Part shown: piece after piece, positions 57,401-64,000 of the stretch | Position numbering within the stretch: position 1 is the stretch's first letter | How the letters are laid out: each line of letters opens with the position of its first letter | NCBI RefSeq assembly: GCF_029675105.1 | Contig: NZ_JAQQFV010000003.1 | Coordinates: forward strand, 496,001-560,000 | Direction: 5' to 3' | DNA: 64,000 bases | From: Nocardia anocheti | Lineage (GTDB): Bacteria; Actinomycetota; Actinomycetes; Mycobacteriales; Mycobacteriaceae | The notes under the pieces: model-generated | Database searches by the model: none | What the model was told of the DNA's origin: nothing | What the model saw: the letters and a program-made list of their open reading frames with translations, nothing else | Program-made: the position numbers and the translations under genes

Positions 57401-57627
57401 TCGGCCTGCTCAATGCCCCGGTCCAGATCCAGGCCGCCGCCGAACTGGCCAGGGCGAAGGGCGGACGCATCGACGATGTCGCCCGGCTGGCGGCGGGTAG
57501 CTTCTACGGTGCTACCGAGGGCGCGGGCTTCGGCAAGCTCGCGACACCGATGTGCCTGAGCCACCATCCGGCCAGCGCCCTCACCGAGGACGAGGTGTTG
57601 CGGCGGGCCCGCCCGCAAGTGGGGTGA
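54454..57627 (+). CDS. Fused AAA ATPase-HerA-type ATPase
   Basis: A 1057-residue protein with two P-loop modules. The N-terminal AAA/Orc-like ATPase has Walker A GERGVGKT (about 65-72) and Walker B 'VVLAIDQID' (about 235). The middle (450-640) is a helical linker with a Pro-rich segment near 625-640. The C-terminal HerA/FtsK-like domain has Walker A GSGSGKT (about 680-686), a catalytic-strand 'ILIDSNNDLARLGDPWPTPP', Walker B 'GLLVLDEAQTFVPA' (about 928) and the sensor-type 'GLGMVYATQAPKALHNLVTG'. HerA-type motors translocate DNA; several anti-phage systems use them. No nuclease domain is visible. The GTG start overlaps the upstream stop in GTGA. Confidence 0.82.
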   Translation: MNEEHHLALASIQFSSALGPDEIWSPLSHHVDGLHPRAVGEITRAVHAAVTRPRSIPTGLVLSGERGVGKTHMLGWLRRHVQDSGGAFFMPKLIDGKSFWAGAVHGIVSQLLGADGGQLGRMLGVLAERSGCGGELRMRLRGTLPVTREDLDEFLGRVEDLDVQVVQQCQDTLRALVLYQAKGALREIGHSFLVLADGIEETERSAWGFRERHCVPQLIFQQLSRLFALTGPVVLAIDQIDSVIAQSDRIDADSLANRLADGLMSMREETTRTIIVAACLPTSWELVKNRGVNSAADRFTVLELATKLPGAEVAAAIVEGHLGSLYGEIGFTPPYPTWPVPPVAFEDTDLAHFTPRRLLQRVEEHVRDCLAADEVTELTDFRTASDRGAVVVPAARELSALDDEFARLRAAADTVTPFDPRHEDERMAELLTAALTIYALEQRVDGADFTVDRSTIVRPALHARLRRTLDEASEAEEHWGFRAIGHPHPRAVLTRLRSAILEAGLHEQAPKRHLVIVRNTPFSGGPVTKTALAELDSAHGVTVPLCEDDVRTFAALAAMSAAATPGFSSWLAVRRPASRSRLLTEVLGLVSVAEQREVRTPPVIVSDLLAKPVGANLDPVAPVIAPPPPADPGAPPSTPVTLLVDDEAPASVLLGHRAGNGAPFTVPLVLLRKHTAVFAGSGSGKTVLLRRLVEEAAIHGVSSILIDSNNDLARLGDPWPTPPTGWSPGDVARADQYFAGTDVVVWTPRREAGRPLALNPLPDFSGVLDDPDEFRTSIDASVAGLVPRAGLTARRIATGKAVLTEALTHFARHGGSDLGEFVTLLGDLPEDISTIRDAHRLAAGMAEELKAAMINDPVFGGAGVRLDPGMLLTPAAGKRARVSVISCIGLPTDEQRQTFVNQLQLALFAWIKRHPAGDRPLGGLLVLDEAQTFVPARGSTASTESTLKLATQARKYGLGMVYATQAPKALHNLVTGNAATQFFGLLNAPVQIQAAAELARAKGGRIDDVARLAAGSFYGATEGAGFGKLATPMCLSHHPASALTEDEVLRRARPQVG

Positions 57628-57635
57628 CCCGGGCG

Positions 57636-58712
57636 TCAGGCCAGGCGGCGGTCGAAGACCTGGGTGCCGGTACCGGTGGCGGGGTCGACGGTGACCACGC
57701 GCAGGTTCACCGTGTCCGGCGTCAGGTCCATGACCATGAAGCCCAACTCGCTCTGGGTGTCGAACAGGGCGGGGTGGCCGGAGGTAGCCGAGGAACCGTG
57801 GCCGCCGGAGGTCTTGGCCGCGGCGCCGGAGACGATCTGGCGGGTGCCCTTGCAGGCCGCGGTCGGTTCCAGGACCTGGAGGGTGTGGTCGTGCCCGGAC
57901 AGCAGGAACGAGACCTTGCCCAGCACATGGTCTTCGAAGAAGCGCTTGGCGTGCACGCCGTTGAGCGGTTCGATCGGCAGGCCCTCGTAGTTGCCCGCGT
58001 CGCCGTGCGGGCCGTTGCTGAGATAGGGCTGGTGGGTACAGGCGATCTTCCAGGTCGCGGTCGACGCGGCGAGCGCGCCGTCGAGCCAGGCGCGCTGGGC
58101 GTTCATGTACGGGCCGTCCACCGACCAGTACGGGTCCAGCAGCGGCGGGATGTAGGCGGCGAGCGGGTTGATGTCGAGGACGAAGAACTCCACCACCGGG
58201 TTCTGCTCGGGCACCCGCACCGAGTAGTAGCGGCTGGGCATCCACCAGCGCGACGACCGCGCGTGATAGGCGACCTCGTGGTTGCCGCGCGCCAGCCAGC
58301 CGCCGTCACCGGGAAACACCGCGCTGGTGTCGTGATTGCCCAGCACCATCGCCCAGGGGAAGTCCAGGCCGGTGTTGGGGTCCTCGAACTTGGTGGCGAA
58401 CTGGACGTCGTCGGGGCCGTTCGGACCGGATTCGTAGATGTTGTCGCCCAGGCCGACGGCCAGGGAGAAGGGTTCGCGGGCGTGGAAGGCGCGGGCGGCG
58501 TCGGCCACCGCCCACTGGGTGCGGGTGCCGGTTCCGGCGTCACCGGTGACCAGCACGCGCACCTGCCCGCCCGTGGGCGCGGTGAACTTCGGGACCTCGG
58601 CGGGAACGGCGGCCGCGGGGGTCAGACCGAGGAGACCGAGACCGGCGACGGCACCGACCGCGCCCGCCAGGACCTCGCGACGGCCGATGCCGATCGGGGA
58701 CTGCTCGTGCAT
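57636..58712 (-). CDS. Tat-exported metallophosphoesterase (purple acid phosphatase-like)
   Basis: A 358-residue protein with a twin-arginine signal ('GRREVLAGAVGAVAGLGLLG'; AxA cleavage near residue 35). Metallophosphoesterase motifs are in order: 'VLVTGDAGTGTRT' (Asp), 'GLGDNIYESG', 'MVLGNHDTSAVF', 'ACTHQPYLSNG' and 'FLLSGHDHTLQV'. This is the arrangement of tartrate-resistant/purple acid phosphatases with a dinuclear metal centre. It probably hydrolyses phosphate esters outside the membrane. An ATG at 58712 with AGAAGGTG upstream gives the proper signal peptide; the longer frame upstream is not homologous. It follows the HerA gene convergently with eight bases between stops. Confidence 0.87.
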   Translation of the reverse strand: MHEQSPIGIGRREVLAGAVGAVAGLGLLGLTPAAAVPAEVPKFTAPTGGQVRVLVTGDAGTGTRTQWAVADAARAFHAREPFSLAVGLGDNIYESGPNGPDDVQFATKFEDPNTGLDFPWAMVLGNHDTSAVFPGDGGWLARGNHEVAYHARSSRWWMPSRYYSVRVPEQNPVVEFFVLDINPLAAYIPPLLDPYWSVDGPYMNAQRAWLDGALAASTATWKIACTHQPYLSNGPHGDAGNYEGLPIEPLNGVHAKRFFEDHVLGKVSFLLSGHDHTLQVLEPTAACKGTRQIVSGAAAKTSGGHGSSATSGHPALFDTQSELGFMVMDLTPDTVNLRVVTVDPATGTGTQVFDRRLA

Positions 58713-58804
58713 GCTCACCTTCTGGATCGTGTGCCAGTTGGACAACCGACCTGATAGAAGCACACCGGTCCCCTCGGCGCAGCGCGACCGCCGAATCCGC
58801 CGCC

Positions 58805-60259
58805 TCAGGCGCGCGTGGTGGGGTGTTCGTATCCGGCCGCGGCGTCCATGTCCTCGAGCGACATCCCCTTGGTCTCCGGGACGAACCGCGCGACGAACAG
58901 CAGCGAGAGCAGGGCGAACGCCGCGTACATGCCGTAGGCGAAGCCGAGCGAGAAGGTCTTCAGGCTCGGGAAGGTGACCGTGATGGCCCAGTTCGCGGCC
59001 CACTGCCCGGCCGCCGCCAGCGACAGCGCCGCGCCCCGGATCCGGTTGGGGAACATCTCACCCAGCAGCACCCAGACGACCGGTCCCCAGCTCATCCCGA
59101 AGAAGATGACGAACAGATTGGCCGCCACCAGCGCGATCGGCCCGAGCGCCCCGTTGAGCTGCGGCTCGAGCACCCCGTCGGCATCGGGCACCTGGTCGGC
59201 GCCACCGAAGCAGATCGCCATGGTGGCCAGGGTGACCGTCATCCCGATCGAGCCGATCAGCAGTAGCGGCCTGCGCCCGATCTTGTCGATGAGCATGATC
59301 GCCACGATGGTGGTGGCGATATTGACCACCGAGGTGAACACGCTGATCTGGAAGGACTGCGATTCCTCGAAACCGACGGCCTCCCACAGGATGTTGGAGT
59401 AGTAGAAGATCACGTTGATGCCGACCGCCTGCTGGAACACCGAGAGCATCAACCCGATCCAGACCACCGGGTAGATCCCGCCGCCGGGCTTGCGCAGATC
59501 ACGCCACGACGGCTTGGTGTCGCTCTCCAGGCTGTGCTGGATGCGACCGATGGTGAGTTCGAGGTTCTTCTGCCCGAACAGCAGCGTCAGCACGCGGCGC
59601 GCCTCGGGAATGCGCTGGGTGGCGACCAGGAAGCGCGGCGACTCGGGGATCGTGGTGGCCAGTACGCCGTAGAACACGGCGGGGATCGCCATCGACAGGA
59701 ACATCCAGCGCCAGGCCTCCAACCCGAACCACAGCATCTCGGCGGCACCGCCCGCGATGTGGGCGAGCAGGAAGTCGACCAGCAGGGCCAGGAAGATGCC
59801 GAGCACGATGGCGAGTTGCTGGAGCGAGCCGAGCCTGCCGCGGATGTGCGCGGGGGCGGTCTCGGCGATGTAGGCGGGCGCGATGACCGAGGCCACGCCG
59901 ACACCGAGACCACCGATGACGCGGCCCAGCACCAGGATCCACACGTCCGGGGCGAAGGCGGTGACGATCGCGCTGATGAAGAACAGCGCCGCGGCGATCC
60001 GCATCACCTTCAGGCGCCCGATCCGGTCGGCGATGCGTCCCGCCGTCATCGCGCCCGCCGCCGCGCCCAGCAGTGCCGAGGCGACCGCGAAGCCGAGCAC
60101 CGCGTCGGCGACGTCGAATTCGTCCTGGATCGCGGCGACCGCGCCGTTGATCACCGCGCTGTCGTAGCCGAACAGCAGCCCGCCCAGGGCCGCGACCGAG
60201 GCGATCCGGACGACGCGGTTGTTCGAGGCGCCTTCCTCCACGGAGTCCCCATCCTGCAT
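58805..60259 (-). CDS. Sugar-porter family MFS transporter
   Basis: A 484-residue transporter with twelve membrane helices. Sugar-porter signatures are present: 'GGLLFGYDSAVINGA' in helix 1, 'GRIADRIGRLKVM' and 'DKIGRRPLLLIG' between helices 2-3 and 8-9, PESPRFL after helix 6 and PETKGMSLEDMD at the end, plus 'QQAVGINVIFYYS' in helix 7. It imports a sugar or polyol, probably with protons. ATG 60259 (MQDGDSVEEG) gives the normal start; the frame continues upstream but contains no homologous sequence. It faces away from the PPK2 gene. Confidence 0.92.
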   Translation of the reverse strand: MQDGDSVEEGASNNRVVRIASVAALGGLLFGYDSAVINGAVAAIQDEFDVADAVLGFAVASALLGAAAGAMTAGRIADRIGRLKVMRIAAALFFISAIVTAFAPDVWILVLGRVIGGLGVGVASVIAPAYIAETAPAHIRGRLGSLQQLAIVLGIFLALLVDFLLAHIAGGAAEMLWFGLEAWRWMFLSMAIPAVFYGVLATTIPESPRFLVATQRIPEARRVLTLLFGQKNLELTIGRIQHSLESDTKPSWRDLRKPGGGIYPVVWIGLMLSVFQQAVGINVIFYYSNILWEAVGFEESQSFQISVFTSVVNIATTIVAIMLIDKIGRRPLLLIGSIGMTVTLATMAICFGGADQVPDADGVLEPQLNGALGPIALVAANLFVIFFGMSWGPVVWVLLGEMFPNRIRGAALSLAAAGQWAANWAITVTFPSLKTFSLGFAYGMYAAFALLSLLFVARFVPETKGMSLEDMDAAAGYEHPTTRA

Positions 60260-60407
60260 GGCGTCGTCCTCTCCACCGCCGCACGGCGCCGCCGCACGGG
60301 TTGCCTCGTGAACCAGAACACAGTGTGCGGCACGCGGGCCCGGTCGTCGGCCAGCGCCACACCGTGCGTTCATCTGCCGGACACGCCCGCCCGTTAGCGT
60401 CCGACCG

Positions 60408-61343
60408 ATGACCGATGTCCAGTTGGGCCCGATCCCCCGCGACCTCAGCGAGATCGCCGATCTCGCCACGGCCGTGGATCTCGCCGACACCACCGCGTTC
60501 ACCGTCGACGACACCGACGACGACGATCCGATCCTGCTGACCCATCCGGAGGGCCGCGTCGTGGACACCTGGCGCGAGGGCTACCCGTACGGCGAACGGC
60601 TCTCGCGCGCGGAGTACGAGCTCGACAAGCGGCTGTTGCAGATCGAGCTGCTCAAGTTGCAGAACTGGGTGAAGGCGACCGGGCGGCGCGTGGTCATCGT
60701 GTTCGAGGGTCGTGACGCCGCGGGCAAGGGCGGCACGATCAAACGCTTCATGGAGCATCTGAACCCGCGTGGCGCGCGGGTGGTGGCGCTGGAGAAGCCC
60801 TCGGCGCGCGAGTCCACCCAGTGGTATTTCCAGCGCTATGTGCAGCATCTCCCGGCGGCGGGCGAGCTCGTGCTGTTCGACCGGTCCTGGTACAACCGGG
60901 CCGGGGTGGAGCGGGTGATGGGATTCTGCACGCCGCAACAGCATCGGCGGTTCCTGGCGCAGGTGCCGCTGTTCGAGCGGATGCTCGTCGACGACGGCAT
61001 CGATCTGGTGAAGTTCTGGTTCTCGGTCTCCCCGCTCGAGCAGCGCACCCGCTTCGCCATCCGCCAGGTCGACCCGGTGCGGCACTGGAAACTGTCACCG
61101 ATGGATCTGGCCTCCCTGGACAAGTGGGACCAGTACACCGCCGCCAAGGAAGAGAACTTCGAGCACACCGATACCGATCACGCGCCGTGGATCGTGGTGA
61201 AGAGCAACGACAAGAAACGCGCGCGGCTCAATGCCATGCGGCATGTGCTCGGTGGTTTCGAGTACGCGAACAAGGACGCCGGGGTCGTCGGCACCGCCGA
61301 CCCGCTGATCGTGGGCCGGGGGCGCGACGTCCTCGGATCCTGA
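60408..61343 (+). CDS. ppk2: Polyphosphate kinase 2 (PPK2)
   Basis: A 311-residue PPK2 family enzyme that transfers phosphate between polyphosphate and nucleotides in the cytoplasm. The Walker A-like loop is 'FEGRDAAGKGGTIKRFMEHL', the lid-region and Walker B are 'VLFDRSWYNRAGVERVMGF', and 'QWYFQRYVQHLPAAGELVLF' is typical. The N-terminal 55 residues are acidic and variable. The size and a single domain fit class I PPK2 (NDP phosphorylation), as in mycobacteria; the class is an inference. It is divergent from the sugar-porter gene. Confidence 0.93.
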   Translation: MTDVQLGPIPRDLSEIADLATAVDLADTTAFTVDDTDDDDPILLTHPEGRVVDTWREGYPYGERLSRAEYELDKRLLQIELLKLQNWVKATGRRVVIVFEGRDAAGKGGTIKRFMEHLNPRGARVVALEKPSARESTQWYFQRYVQHLPAAGELVLFDRSWYNRAGVERVMGFCTPQQHRRFLAQVPLFERMLVDDGIDLVKFWFSVSPLEQRTRFAIRQVDPVRHWKLSPMDLASLDKWDQYTAAKEENFEHTDTDHAPWIVVKSNDKKRARLNAMRHVLGGFEYANKDAGVVGTADPLIVGRGRDVLGS

Positions 61344-61349
61344 ACCGGC

Positions 61350-62087
61350 TCAGCGCGTCAGCGCGACCCGGTGCGCCTCGGTCATCAGGGCCACCAGTTC
61401 GGCCCGCTCGCCCTCGTCGAGGACCTCGAAGCAGGGCTCGACGAGTTCGTCGGTGAGTTTCTCGGCGGCCGCCCAGCGGGTCCGATGGTCCTCGGTGATC
61501 GGCTCGAACGGGTCCCGCCAGCCGAGCAGCGCGGCATGGGTGGGCCCGTCGGAGACCGGCGAGCCCGCGATCAGGATCGCCTGCAACGGGGTGAGCCCCT
61601 GGGCGAGGATCGCGGTCAGGTGCAGCCCGCCGCGCAGTTCACGCAGCACATGAGTCGCCTGCTGGGCCGCGGCGCGACCGTCGGCGGGCACCGGCATGGC
61701 CCGCCATCCTGCGAACAGCGACAGCCCCGCCGCCGGTGCCGCCTCGATCACCCGTCGCAGCAGCTCGGCCAGCCGGTCGGCCTGCTCGAAACCGGCGAGT
61801 CTGCGTCGTCCGAAGTCCTGACAGGCGGCGAGATAGCCCGCCGCCGCGTCCTGCGCGGGCACGGGCACCGATTCCCACGCCGTCCGGACACAATCCGGCG
61901 CGAAGAAGCCGAAGGCCGCGGTGACGACGTCGGCGTCCACCGCGCCGAGCACCCCACCGCGCCCGCGCGTATAGCCCGGATGGAACCCCGGCACACCGGT
62001 CGACTCGCCGAACGCCCGCGCCTCGCGCGACATCATGAACGCTCCGCCGAGCTCGAGCACCTGCTGTTTGACCGCTGTCGCCGTCAT
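61350..62087 (-). CDS. SCO6745 family protein
   Basis: A 245-residue soluble helical protein. The family pattern is visible in 'LELGGAFMMSREARAFGEST', 'RGRGGVLGAVDADVVTAAFG', 'AGLSLFAGWRAMPVPADGRA' and 'LRELRGGLHLTAILAQGLTP'. The SCO6745-like family, about 250 residues and common in actinobacteria, has no assigned function that I know of. ATG 62087 (MTATAVKQQV) is chosen because it matches the family start; a longer in-frame start at 62168 is possible. It is convergent with ppk2, six bases between stops. Confidence 0.8.
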   Translation of the reverse strand: MTATAVKQQVLELGGAFMMSREARAFGESTGVPGFHPGYTRGRGGVLGAVDADVVTAAFGFFAPDCVRTAWESVPVPAQDAAAGYLAACQDFGRRRLAGFEQADRLAELLRRVIEAAPAAGLSLFAGWRAMPVPADGRAAAQQATHVLRELRGGLHLTAILAQGLTPLQAILIAGSPVSDGPTHAALLGWRDPFEPITEDHRTRWAAAEKLTDELVEPCFEVLDEGERAELVALMTEAHRVALTR

Positions 62088-62207
62088 CGTCTGCCACCTT
62101 CCACTGTCGACTTTCGACCAGGCAGACTTTATCTGAGAATAGTCAGATGGGGAAGGTGTTCCGGGCACGCGTCATCGCCACCCGGCGCGTGCCCGAACGT
62201 TCGCCGA

Positions 62208-62510
62208 TCAGTGCCCGCACGGATCGGTCAGGTGCAGCCCTTCGTGGACCTTGATGCGACGGTGCTCGGCGAGCACGATCGCGATCCCGGCGAGCATGCT
62301 CACCGCGCACAGCACCCCAGCCAGGATCGTCCAGCCGACGAAGCCGTATCCGGCGGCGGTCAGCGTCGCCGCGAGCAGCACGATCCCGACGCCGATGAGC
62401 AGCAGTCCGGGCCAGTTGAGCGAGTCCTGGATGGATTCACCGGCGTGCGAGCGGGTGGTGCGTTCGGTATCGGGAAATTTGTGCTGATGGGGAAGGCTCG
62501 TGGCGTCCAT
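62208..62510 (-). CDS. Small membrane protein, UsfY-like
   Basis: A 100-residue protein with two membrane helices ('LLLIGVGIVLLAATLTAAG' and 'ILAGVLCAVSMLAGIAIVL'). The pattern before the first helix, 'DTERTTRSHAGESIQDSLNW' then PGLLLIG, and 'LAEHRRI' after the second resemble mycobacterial UsfY, the product of the gene upstream of sigF. There is no sigF, rsbW or other sigma-factor gene nearby here. Function is unknown. Confidence 0.6.
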   Translation of the reverse strand: MDATSLPHQHKFPDTERTTRSHAGESIQDSLNWPGLLLIGVGIVLLAATLTAAGYGFVGWTILAGVLCAVSMLAGIAIVLAEHRRIKVHEGLHLTDPCGH

Positions 62511-62578
62511 GGCCTAAGCCCCCTTTCCGGTGGGTCGGTGGTCCCTATCTCAGGTGTACCCCCATCCGACCGAAAGCG

Positions 62579-63112
62579 TCAGGATCGATCCAGCAACATC
62601 CGCGCGACCTGGGCCCACTGCGCGAGAATCGCCGCCTCCGAGTGGGCCGAGGTCCGCAGCGGGCGCGCGACGGACAGGCCGCGCAGCACGGTGACGGTCA
62701 ATTCGCGCACGGCCGGATAGTTCGGGTGGGCCACGATCTCGGCGCCGAAGAGCCCGTCGACGACGCGGAACAGGTCCCGCCCCGCCTGCCGTTCGGCCGC
62801 GCACAGCACCCGCGCCAGCTCCGGATCGGTCCGCGCCGCGGCCCACAATTCCTGTTCGGCCAGCGCGGGCGCGGCGGCGAAGGTCTCCGAGAGCACGCGC
62901 AGCGCGCGGTCGACGGCATCGGTGTCGGCCGGGATCCGGGCGACGGTCGCGCGGGTGCCCGCCTCGTTGCACTCGACCAGATGGGCGACCAGGGCCGCGG
63001 TCAGCGCCTTCATCGTCGGGAAGTGGTGCAGCAGCGCGCCCCGGCTCACCCCGGCGGCGTTCTGCACGGCGACGGTGGTCAGCGCGGCGTGCCCGCGCTC
63101 CACCAGCAACTG
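62579..63112 (-). pseudogene. TetR-family regulator, 5'-truncated
   Basis: From about 63112 the frame reads 'QLLVERGHAALTTVAVQNAA', then 'GVSRGALLHHFPTMKALTAA', an unmistakable TetR HTH, and continues through a complete C-terminal domain to 62579. The usual N-terminal 15-20 residues (start codon plus helix 1) are missing; beyond 63112 the frame runs into antisense of the crotonase gene. A GTG at 63103 or TTG at 63109 could start translation, but would leave an incomplete HTH. The truncation coincides with the truncated start of the divergent crotonase gene. Confidence 0.7.
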
Positions 63113-63874
63113 TGCTGGACCGAGACGCCGGGATCTCCCTGGCAGGACCGTCCCGCACCGCCCGACACGCACGACTACCCCACGCTCACCTACGAGCGCG
63201 ACGGCCGCATCGCCCGGCTGACCTTCAACCGGCCCGACAAGGGCAATGCCATCACCGCCGACACGCCCCTGGACCTGGCGCACGCGGTGGAGCGGGCCGA
63301 TCTGGACCCGCGCGTGCACGTCATCCTGGTGTCCGGGCGCGGCAAGGGCTTCTGCGGCGGCTACGACCTGGACATCTTCGCCGAATCCGGCATCGATCCC
63401 GAGACCGGCCGCGACGATGTCACCGGCACGACGGTCGACCCGGTCGCCCAGGCGATCAACCACAATCCCTGGGCGGCGGCGGGCATGTGGGCGCACCGGC
63501 TCGGTGACCAGCGCGCCAAGCGCCTGCTGTTCACCGGCGACTGCATCAGCGGCGCGCAGGCGGCGCAGTGGGGGCTGGCGGTGCAATCGTGTCCGGCCGA
63601 GGAACTCGACGAGCGCACCGAGGAGTTCGTCGCCCGGATCGCGCGTATGCCGGTCAATCAGCTGATGATGGCCAAGCTCGCCCTCAACTCGGCGCTCAAC
63701 GCCCAGGGGGTGGCGAATTCGGGCATGATCAGCACTGTCTTCGACGGCATCTCCCGACACACGCGCGAGGGTTACGCCTTCCAGTTACGCTCGGCCACGG
63801 CCGGTTTCCGCGAGGCGGTCCGGGAGCGTGACGAACCCTTCGGCGACCACAAACGCCGCCAGTTCGAGGACTGA
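63113..63874 (+). pseudogene. Enoyl-CoA hydratase, start lost and active-site core deleted
   Basis: About 250 residues of a crotonase: 'TLTYERDGRIARLTFNRPDK' and 'VHVILVSGRGKGFCGGYDLD' at the N-terminal half, 'MWAHRLGDQRAKRLLFTGDC' and 'AFQLRSATAGFREAVRERDE' at the C-terminal half. No in-frame ATG, GTG or TTG lies between the HTH of the TetR gene and the homologous start. Between 'AQAINHNP' and 'MWAHRLG' about 60 residues are missing, which normally hold 'VHG.CVAGG' (oxyanion hole) and the CoA-pocket strand. The gene is therefore probably inactive; the deletion keeps frame. It abuts the TetR remnant at about 63112. Confidence 0.72.
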
Positions 63875-63875
63875 C

Positions 63876-64000
63876 TCAATCCCGGACCAGCACGAAGAAA
63901 TACGGTTCGGGCCTGTCCCGGAAGTCCATCAGCCCCAGCACGGTGTCGGAGTCGACGCGGCGGAACACATCGATGATCGGCAGATGGTCGTAGACCATGG
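63876..64000 (-). CDS. C-terminal end of a DUF4334 protein (partial)
   Basis: The minus-strand frame ending with TGA at 63876-63878 reads 'MVYDHLPIIDVFRRVDSDTV' and ends 'GLMDFRDRPEPYFFVLVRD', which matches the C-terminal half of GXWXG/DUF4334 proteins. The 5' part lies outside the window. These proteins are small lipocalin-like binding proteins of unknown function. Confidence 0.7.
   Translation of the reverse strand, partial: MVYDHLPIIDVFRRVDSDTVLGLMDFRDRPEPYFFVLVRD

Noticed and set aside
54367-58245. A 1292-codon minus-strand frame
   Set aside because: It is antisense to the AAA-HerA gene and out of frame with the metallophosphoesterase; Gly/Arg/Glu-rich shadow.

Overview
The window is about 64 kb of high-GC (roughly 70 %) DNA from a mycolic-acid-type actinobacterium (Mycobacteriales), most plausibly Nocardia or Rhodococcus. 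Evidence is the mycothiol ligase mshC, an LppL-like lipoprotein, an MMPL transporter with an MTB12-like lipoprotein, FadD, several TetR regulators, a Rhodococcus ADH-A-like alcohol dehydrogenase, and a gene order matching the M. tuberculosis Rv2130c-Rv2141c segment as I recall it (mshC, SCO1664-type kinase-like gene, DUF3090, histidine phosphatase, uppP, lppL, pyrD, PEBP, M20 peptidase). Here that backbone is split by insertions: a small HTH gene with an alpha/beta hydrolase, an aldo/keto-reductase-like gene, a hemin ABC transporter, MMPL, and a block with a degenerate PfkB kinase, a GTP cyclohydrolase II paralogue and fadD. No tRNA, rRNA, CRISPR array, insertion sequence or phage gene was seen.

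Region by region. 0-19 kb: a UvrA2-like ATPase, VOC/AraC pair, truncated methyltransferase, DUF1460 protein, alcohol dehydrogenase, FrnE-like DsbA protein, histidine phosphatase, ThrE-like exporter, CPA1 antiporter carrying a UBP-type zinc finger, two TetR genes, crotonase, DUF445 plus Abi-alpha pair, universal stress protein, dienelactone hydrolase, and a P1B metal ATPase with a CPD motif. 19-42.5 kb: the mshC-to-M20 conserved backbone with its insertions. 42.7-45.5 kb: a frameshifted exonuclease/endonuclease/phosphatase gene, an 18-bp tandem repeat, and a TetR gene divergent from a hydrolase.

45.5-53.1 kb is the most interesting part: a complete STM4015-STM4014-STM4013-STM4012-STM4011 operon (leucine-rich-repeat protein, ATP-grasp enzyme, alkaline-phosphatase-superfamily enzyme and two radical SAM enzymes), followed by an ADP-ribosylglycohydrolase and flanked by divergent DUF6745 and small partner genes. 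To my knowledge the function of this set is unknown; the gene content suggests multi-step modification of a protein, peptide or small molecule. 53.8-57.6 kb holds a second unexplained unit: a winged-helix-like protein translationally coupled to a 1057-residue protein that joins an AAA ATPase to a HerA-type ATPase, which may be a defence or DNA-processing module.

57.6-64 kb: a Tat-exported metallophosphoesterase, sugar-porter MFS protein, PPK2, an SCO6745-type protein, a UsfY-like membrane protein, then a decayed locus in which a TetR gene and a divergent crotonase gene have both lost their 5' ends at one junction, and the crotonase also lacks its active-site core. The last 125 bases are the end of a DUF4334 gene. 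Several genes keep their fold but lack catalytic residues (PfkB-like, aldo/keto reductase-like, one alpha/beta hydrolase), and at least four are broken or truncated.
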